Positions 41,455 to 46,635 of a stretch of DNA of 46,635 bases are shown piece after piece. Source of the DNA: JAYSRU01 sp043720875 (GTDB lineage: Bacteria; Bacteroidota; Bacteroidia; Flavobacteriales_D; Crocinitomicaceae); the NCBI GenBank assembly GCA_043720875.1, contig JAYSRU010000061.1, positions 1-46,635 of the forward strand, given 5' to 3'. The number at the start of each line of letters is the position of its first letter. Positions within the stretch are counted from its first letter, which is position 1. A program made the translations under genes and the position numbers. The notes under the pieces were generated by a model, which worked only from the letters and a program-made list of their open reading frames with translations, searched no databases and was not told the origin of the DNA.

Positions 41455-42917
41455 TTCGTTTGTTTCCAATTTTGAAAAGCGGTGAAAAACGCATCCGTAA
41501 ATAATTGTGCCGCAATTGAGGAACCTCTCGTACTAAAATGAATGTAATCCTTTCCGGCCAAGCCTTGATTCACCCATTCGGGCATTGAATTTTCTCCACC
41601 CATCGCAGCGTATAAGTCCCAATAAACGCAACCTGTTTCTAAGGCTACTTTTTTCATTTCGCGTACACATTGTTCTAGTTTTGGATACGTTTCATAAGCG
41701 CCTTGGTTAAAGCGAGACATGTCACTCGGACCCAACACCAATATCGCAACATTGGGTCTAATTTTTCTAAGCTTGTTGAGCTGTGATTTGAAGATTCTTC
41801 CATAACGCACCACAGACATCGAATCTGTAAAAAATGGCACTTGGTTTCCGCCATATTGCATAATTATCAAGCCTACATTTTGTTGCTCATATATTTTTTG
41901 AAGTAGCGTGTAGTTGTTTTTACCCACCCAATCGCCACTGCTTCCACGCATTGCAACGTTATCTACCAAAACACCCAAGCTTCCTTCTAATGAAATGCCA
42001 TAAAAATCTGGCGACACTGCTGAAGCAAAAACCAGTTTCAATTTTCCTGGAGTTCCTGCAAACTTCATTTCTAGCGAATGGTATTTTGAGTCTTCAATTA
42101 AACTATCCTCTAAAATTAGATTTTCGCCTTCATATACCTTAACTGAACAATGTTTCTTTACATTTCCATAATGGAGATACACTTGATTAAAATCTTTTGC
42201 TCTGCCCATTGCGCGCGAATTTGACGCTACTTCTATCCAACCCGTTTGAATTGTAGTCGTATTTTCCAAAATCGCCGAATCGTTTACCTCTTTCGAAAAA
42301 CGACCAACAGTTGCCATTTGACCGTAGCGATCGCCTTTTAATTTTGCACCACCGAAACTGGTATAGCGCACAAAATTATCCGAACAGCGTTGCACAAAAG
42401 AGTTGGTTTCGTAGACGTTAACCGCAGGAATGGTTCCTGGTCCGCTACCTCCAAAACGAGATTGTATTCGATTTCTAAAAAAGGCGGTCATACGATCTCC
42501 TTCCAATTGAGAATCGCCGTAATGCATAATGCGCACTTTAGTATTCTCAGAAGAAGCATTTTCCATCTGTTCGAAAAACTGGTTCAAGTATCCAAAACCC
42601 CTTGCATCACCATAGATAGGAAAATCGGTCGTACTTACTTTTCCAACAACATTAGATGGTGCTCCCATCTCGCCACCACCCTTCAATAAAGTAGAATCTA
42701 TTTCAATCGGATCAATAAGATCTGTAGTGTCAACTTTGGCAACAAACTTTTCAATGCTTTTTTTCTTCGGTAACTTAGGGTAAAACAAACGCTCATTGTC
42801 TAAGAAACTGATGGTATTGTTTCCTACTGTGATATACCCGTCTTCGCTGATCCAAGAAAGCAATGCCAACGGGGCAAAAACCAAAACAAAGAAAAGACAA
42901 ACGCGATATGGATTCAT
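41451..42917 (-). CDS. SGNH/GDSL-hydrolase-like exported protein
   Basis: Exported or membrane-anchored protein of 488 residues with one N-terminal hydrophobic segment (about 7-22) and a low-complexity linker (about 50-100). The SGNH domain has block I as YGDSQLEGDR (S136), block III as QYGGNQVP and block V as DYIHFS, plus a beta-sandwich-like insert (about 235-320). It opens the three-gene unit with the second SGNH protein and the MBOAT. A perfect -7 box lies 22 bases upstream. Two different SGNH partners with one MBOAT recall AlgJ/AlgX, but direct homology to those is not claimed. Confidence 0.88.
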   Translation of the reverse strand: MNPYRVCLFFVLVFAPLALLSWISEDGYITVGNNTISFLDNERLFYPKLPKKKSIEKFVAKVDTTDLIDPIEIDSTLLKGGGEMGAPSNVVGKVSTTDFPIYGDARGFGYLNQFFEQMENASSENTKVRIMHYGDSQLEGDRMTAFFRNRIQSRFGGSGPGTIPAVNVYETNSFVQRCSDNFVRYTSFGGAKLKGDRYGQMATVGRFSKEVNDSAILENTTTIQTGWIEVASNSRAMGRAKDFNQVYLHYGNVKKHCSVKVYEGENLILEDSLIEDSKYHSLEMKFAGTPGKLKLVFASAVSPDFYGISLEGSLGVLVDNVAMRGSSGDWVGKNNYTLLQKIYEQQNVGLIIMQYGGNQVPFFTDSMSVVRYGRIFKSQLNKLRKIRPNVAILVLGPSDMSRFNQGAYETYPKLEQCVREMKKVALETGCVYWDLYAAMGGENSMPEWVNQGLAGKDYIHFSTRGSSIAAQLFTDAFFTAFQNWKQTK

Positions 42918-42938
42918 TCAAACAACTGGTTTAAGCTC

Positions 42939-42946
42939 CAAATTTA
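42939..42946 (-). promoter_or_regulatory. -7 box of the SGNH-SGNH-MBOAT unit
   Basis: TAAATTTG on the minus strand matches TAnnTTTG perfectly, 22 bases before the ATG at 42917. No -33 TTG at normal spacing is visible. Confidence 0.55.
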
Positions 42947-43110
42947 GTTAGAATAATTTTAAGAGTGAATTCACACAGCAAACACTTAGTGAAGTTCAAC
43001 AACTTTTACCGCTTACCGCTTCAAAATCTCGCACGTATTTATCCGGTTTGAGAAATTCATGAAATGTTAATGGATCAGGAAAATTGGTGAAGAAGTAAGT
43101 AATCTGTCTA

Positions 43111-44937
43111 CTATTTTTCTTCGAAAACTTCAATTTTCAGATTATCGATATAAGTTATCCCTTTACCTCTATTCCAAACAAAAACCTTAAGTGCATCGCT
43201 CGAATTTCTAACCTCTGGTGTTAAATAATAATAACTCACTTTATTCCATTGATTGGGTTGAATTTTGAATTTGGTTGCATCCATTGCGCTGTATTTATAA
43301 GGAAACGTGTTGTGTAAAAAGTGCGTAACGAAACTCAATGTGTTAGTAGCAACCTCGCTTATAGGATAAACATCAACCGTAACCCGAATCCAAGCATGGT
43401 CTTTTTTAGTGAGTTTGCTGTAAGGTATTTCTAAAGCAGGCGAATATATATTCAAACTATCCAATTGGAATCGGTCGATTTGAAGTGCAGTTAGACCTGT
43501 ATGAACAGAAGTGTTTTTATTAAATTTTAAAATTCTACTAAGTTTTTTATAATAATTTTCAGGATTATCTAATCGTTCAACTCCAACGAATGATCTATTG
43601 ACCAATAAATAGTTGTCATTTTTTTGATCAAAATTTACTGTTCCAAATACTCTAAAATAATAAGCTTTTGTCATTCGGTCGCCATGAATTATTCCTTTAT
43701 GGAATTGATAACTTTGAAATATGTTCAAACCGATGATAATTGCCACAATTGAATACAACGAAATTCTCATTATGCGATGATGTTCCCCAACCCAAGTTAG
43801 AAAATATCCTAATGGAATTGCCATAAGAGGATAGGATTGAATCAATGCCCGTTGACTAAAGCTCTCAGCATACCACCAGCAAGACCAACTCGAAACTAAA
43901 TAGAGATTGCAAACAAAAAACACGATGCACATCCAAAAAACACTTCTATTTTTTTTATATAATTGAATAAATCCGAAAATTGCCAAGCCCATCATTGGTG
44001 TGTAAAGTAGCCAGCCTTTTCGAAAACTAATCAAAACATCAGCAATGTGTGGAGAAAAGAAATCTAATCCTTCTCCAGCGTTTCCGCCATAACTATAATA
44101 AATCCAATGACCAGTTATGTACTTCCAATAAGCAAACTGCAAAATGCCAAAAAGAAAAAGTATTGTTCCGAAAACGATGATTTGCTTTTTTAGTCGCCAA
44201 AACAAGGTAATTTTTTCTCGTATATCATTCCAACTCTTTACGCCCCATAAGGCAGGAATAATCAAACAAACTATTTCTGTCGGTCTACTCAAAATTGTGA
44301 CACCACAAATGAAACCTAAAAGTATCATAATTCTAAACGAATGGGTTTCGTGCCAACGAATTGTAAACCAAGTAATTAGGGCGTACATCGCAAAAAGTAT
44401 ACTGTGAGACATCGCATTTTGACCATACATTGTAACATGTATGATATAATTAGTACCAAAAACGATACAGATTAAAACTATGCTAGCTATGTATTTAGTA
44501 AAGAAATGGCTTACTATTCTCGAAAGAAAAATAATTCCCAATGCTGAGTAAGCCATGCTTCCAAAAAATATTGAATATTGATAGGGAGTTGAAAATCCAT
44601 CTTGCGGATAATTGAATAATTTGGCAAATACGTGTCCAATAAAAAAAAATGGGGCATAAAAAACTGACATCCCCATTGAATATTTCATTACATACTGCCC
44701 TTCAGGTAATTGTAATGCTTGATAAAATGTAGAGCTAGAATTATATTTTTCGATTGCATTTAAAATCACGGTGTCATCAATAATTCCAATATCATTATAA
44801 ATAAATGTACAAGGCAGGTATAAATAATATCCAAAAATGTCCCAGGATAAAATATTCGTAGGGAAAAAGATCAAATTGTTGCTTATGATAAATACAATTA
44901 AAAGTATAACCGTTACGTGTACAATTGATAGTTTCAT
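43111..44937 (-). CDS. GT-C-like multi-spanning membrane protein
   Basis: Predicted inner-membrane glycosyltransferase-like protein of 608 residues. About eleven hydrophobic segments fill residues 5-415. The first outer loop has SWDIFGYYLYLP with D33 in the position of the catalytic aspartate of GT-C enzymes (PMT/ArnT type), and other marks are SMGMSVFYAPFF and ILSRPTEIVCLI. The last 170 residues are soluble, probably periplasmic, with a beta-sandwich-like end (WNKVSYYYLTPEVR...ITYIDNLKIEVFEEK). The donor would be a lipid-linked sugar. It is a single gene, 193 bases upstream of the acylation unit, and may act on the same glycan; this is inference. Confidence 0.8.
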   Translation of the reverse strand: MKLSIVHVTVILLIVFIISNNLIFFPTNILSWDIFGYYLYLPCTFIYNDIGIIDDTVILNAIEKYNSSSTFYQALQLPEGQYVMKYSMGMSVFYAPFFFIGHVFAKLFNYPQDGFSTPYQYSIFFGSMAYSALGIIFLSRIVSHFFTKYIASIVLICIVFGTNYIIHVTMYGQNAMSHSILFAMYALITWFTIRWHETHSFRIMILLGFICGVTILSRPTEIVCLIIPALWGVKSWNDIREKITLFWRLKKQIIVFGTILFLFGILQFAYWKYITGHWIYYSYGGNAGEGLDFFSPHIADVLISFRKGWLLYTPMMGLAIFGFIQLYKKNRSVFWMCIVFFVCNLYLVSSWSCWWYAESFSQRALIQSYPLMAIPLGYFLTWVGEHHRIMRISLYSIVAIIIGLNIFQSYQFHKGIIHGDRMTKAYYFRVFGTVNFDQKNDNYLLVNRSFVGVERLDNPENYYKKLSRILKFNKNTSVHTGLTALQIDRFQLDSLNIYSPALEIPYSKLTKKDHAWIRVTVDVYPISEVATNTLSFVTHFLHNTFPYKYSAMDATKFKIQPNQWNKVSYYYLTPEVRNSSDALKVFVWNRGKGITYIDNLKIEVFEEK

Positions 44938-45024
44938 TCAATATTAATTTCTGTAAATGTAGGTATTATTAAAAATAATAACACAGTTCTGAATTGCTTT
45001 CAACCAATGGGAAGATTTGATCGT

Positions 45025-45032
45025 TATATTTG
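45025..45032 (+). promoter_or_regulatory. -7 box of the TPR lipoprotein gene
   Basis: TATATTTG matches TAnnTTTG perfectly, 16 bases before the ATG at 45048. A TTG within it (45030-45032) would otherwise be read as an early start. Confidence 0.6.
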
Positions 45033-45047
45033 CATAAAAATCATTTC

Positions 45048-46049
45048 ATGACACCGTTCAAAATCTTAAGTAGTTTCCTTGTTCTCTTTATTTTATCCAC
45101 TTCTTGTACTTCAGAAAAAGTAGTAAAAGTAACGGATTTCAACATAGATAGCTTACTCACTGCACAACCTGAAAACGTTGAATATTTGATTTTTCATGGC
45201 GAAAAATTACTCAAAGTCTACGATTTCAAAGCAGCACTTTCTGACGGGGCAAAAGCCACAAAATTAAGCAAAAGCAAAAATACCGCTGCGATGATGGTAT
45301 ACGCTCAAGCCTTAAGTAATTATGCCGAACGAAGTCAGGCAGATATTGCAAGTGCGATGCGTTTGTTTACAACAATCGTAAAAAAGGAACCGAAAAATTT
45401 ACGTGCCTTAATTGGATTGGCAGCTACTCACGCAGCGCAAGGAGATTATGAAAGATCTTTTTTCTACATCAACACCGCCTTAAAAATTGACCGTAAATAC
45501 CGCGATGCATACGTGCTTAAAGGAACCAACTTTTTAGCCTTAGGCAATCGTAAACTTGCCTACTCATCCTACGAAACTGCGGTTCAACAAGACAATAAAT
45601 TCTATGAAGGTTACTTGGCCCTTGCTTATTTGTATACCGAAGATCAAAACCCAATTGCAATAGAATATTACAAAAACGCAGCAACACTGAAACCAAAAGC
45701 AGTTGAGCCCAAGTATGGAATAGCTATGACCTTGCAAGAATCTGGAAAATATAACGATGCCTTGAATGCCTATAGAGAAATCCTTGTAGTAGATTCTAGT
45801 TATTATTTTGCCTATTTCAATCAAGGATATATTAAGCAATTCTACCAACTAGAAATAGATAGCGCAAACTATTATTACCGAAAATGCTTAGATGTTGAGC
45901 CTCAATCTGTAAAAACTTGGCACAACCTTGGCTTGGTGTTTCTTGAGCAAAAACGTACTGAAGATGCCAGAAAAGCTTTTAACATGGCTTTAAAATACAA
46001 TCCTGAATATGAGTTGTCGCGTATTGAAATTGAAAAATTCCGAAAATAA
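45048..46049 (+). CDS. Tetratricopeptide-repeat lipoprotein
   Basis: Probable periplasm-facing lipoprotein scaffold of 333 residues. A signal sequence ends LSTSC with C20 as the likely lipid site; the -3 position is Ser, slightly off consensus. Residues about 30-330 hold some eight TPR units, recognisable by patterns such as AAMMVYAQALSNYA, RALIGLAATHAAQGDYERSFFYINTALKID and the last pair with TWHNLGLVFLEQKRTEDARKAFNMALKYNP. The ATG at 45048 is used instead of the TTG in the promoter box. The next open frame begins at the base right after its stop codon and in the same frame. Confidence 0.88.
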   Translation: MTPFKILSSFLVLFILSTSCTSEKVVKVTDFNIDSLLTAQPENVEYLIFHGEKLLKVYDFKAALSDGAKATKLSKSKNTAAMMVYAQALSNYAERSQADIASAMRLFTTIVKKEPKNLRALIGLAATHAAQGDYERSFFYINTALKIDRKYRDAYVLKGTNFLALGNRKLAYSSYETAVQQDNKFYEGYLALAYLYTEDQNPIAIEYYKNAATLKPKAVEPKYGIAMTLQESGKYNDALNAYREILVVDSSYYFAYFNQGYIKQFYQLEIDSANYYYRKCLDVEPQSVKTWHNLGLVFLEQKRTEDARKAFNMALKYNPEYELSRIEIEKFRK

Positions 46050-46635
46050 GTGTCACCTGTTAAACTACGTGTATTTCAATTAATTACCGAAGCAACTATT
46101 CCGTTATATGGAATTTTTATCGCAGATTGGAGTTTTTCATTTTTGATCTATTTCTTTTTGTTTGACCTTATCTTTTATTCCATTTTGGAATGCATAAAAA
46201 TTCAAAAAGCATCGAAATACCAAGCGATTAAAGCCTTCAATATTGTTGAATTTTCACCCTTGATAATCTTGTCTCTTGTTACAATTGCTATGGTTTTTAT
46301 TGTGCGTGAAAACATTGAAACTAGCACAATTACAGCAAGTTTTACCGCGTTTTTCATGCAAAAAGAAATGGGTATTCCACAAGGGTTTTTATTAGTTCCA
46401 CTTCTATTTTTAGCAGGATTTCAACAGTATAAACTCGTATTTGTAAAGCAAGGAATTTTCACTTCTGTTGCTATTTCTTCTTTAAAGCACGCATGTAGAA
46501 ATAGTCTTTTACTTTTACTCGCAAGTATGGGAATTGCACTGTTCCTATTTGAAGTGTGGGCAGTTCCTGGAATATGGATTATGGCCGGTTTTGTAACTCT
46601 TCGTATGTGTTGGGGACTTTTATTATCCAATAAAA
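46050..46635 (+). CDS. Partial multi-spanning membrane protein (runs off the window)
   Basis: An open frame of 195 codons continues to the window end without a stop. The likely start is the GTG at 46050-46052, directly after the TAA of the TPR gene and in the same frame; the first ATG would be about residue 81 and would cut off membrane segments. The product has at least five hydrophobic segments (such as WSFSFLIYFFLFDLIFYSIL, PLIILSLVTIAMVFIV and NSLLLLLASMGIALFLF). Its pattern is reminiscent of DUF6498-type membrane proteins, a weak impression. Immediate abutment suggests translational coupling to the TPR gene. Confidence 0.7.
   Translation, partial: MSPVKLRVFQLITEATIPLYGIFIADWSFSFLIYFFLFDLIFYSILECIKIQKASKYQAIKAFNIVEFSPLIILSLVTIAMVFIVRENIETSTITASFTAFFMQKEMGIPQGFLLVPLLFLAGFQQYKLVFVKQGIFTSVAISSLKHACRNSLLLLLASMGIALFLFEVWAVPGIWIMAGFVTLRMCWGLLLSNK

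Noticed and set aside
43009..43023. Short direct repeat ACCGCTT-ACCGCTT as part of a repeat array
   Set aside because: Only two copies of seven bases exist; no array or CRISPR-like spacing is present.
46421..46630. Minus-strand open frame near the window end
   Set aside because: It is antisense to the clear membrane-protein frame that begins at 46050.

Overview
The window looks like a core chromosomal segment of a Bacteroidota bacterium, most likely of the order Flavobacteriales. It is AT-rich and lacks Shine-Dalgarno signals before its genes. Many genes are preceded by the Bacteroidota -7 promoter box TAnnTTTG. There is a flavobacterial-type carotenoid operon, secreted CUB proteins with type IX secretion (T9SS)-like C-terminal regions, and the conserved order DUF177-rpmF-plsX-fabH-accB-accC. 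I see no tRNA, rRNA, CRISPR array, transposase or phage gene.

Layout. (1) 443-4657, minus strand: a carotenoid operon transcribed as MerR/B12-type regulator, crtI, crtB, unknown exported protein, idi, with gaps of 1-4 bases. The regulator carries the Wx9EH and ExHxxG cobalamin signatures of the CarH/LitR light-sensing family. (2) 4726-6723: a thioredoxin-domain DUF255 protein. (3) 6799-11710, minus: a fatty acid and phospholipid initiation operon with ribosomal protein L32. (4) 11777-14242, minus: M17 aminopeptidase and pdxA, with a strong hairpin at the predicted 5' end of their mRNA. (5) 14243-14787: a gene-free stretch with nested inverted repeats. (6) 14788-17783, minus: a HAD phosphatase and a CPA2 antiporter. 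(7) 18108-19379, plus: aspartate kinase, facing a TonB protein across a shared terminator. (8) 20388-24038, minus: a SNF2 helicase with tandem SWIM fingers.

(9) 24186-28100: two divergent two-gene units, each a small exported protein followed by a CUB-domain secreted protein. (10) 28217-30385, minus: an overlapping operon of a pterin synthase, a photolyase and a peroxiredoxin. (11) 30665-38330, plus: a lipoprotein, purM, prfA, pyrF, then a methionine salvage set mtnB-mtnD-(unknown exported protein)-mtnC-mtnA. (12) 38347-42917, minus: an MBOAT acyltransferase with two SGNH proteins, probably for O-acylation of a surface glycan. (13) 43111-44937, minus: a GT-C-like membrane protein. (14) 45048 to the end, plus: a TPR lipoprotein followed by a truncated membrane protein gene.

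How the genes may work together. The carotenoid operon and the photolyase/pterin/peroxiredoxin operon are both photoprotective, and the regulator is of a light-sensing type, so one light regulon is plausible but not shown. The salvage genes cover methylthioribose-1-phosphate to 2-keto-4-methylthiobutyrate; MTA cleavage, any kinase and the final transaminase lie elsewhere. For five genes a start codon at a TTG or GTG would fall inside a promoter box, so the next ATG is used here. The most interesting items are the B12-type regulator with its candidate operator, the animal-like pterin synthase beside the photolyase, and the mirrored CUB units.
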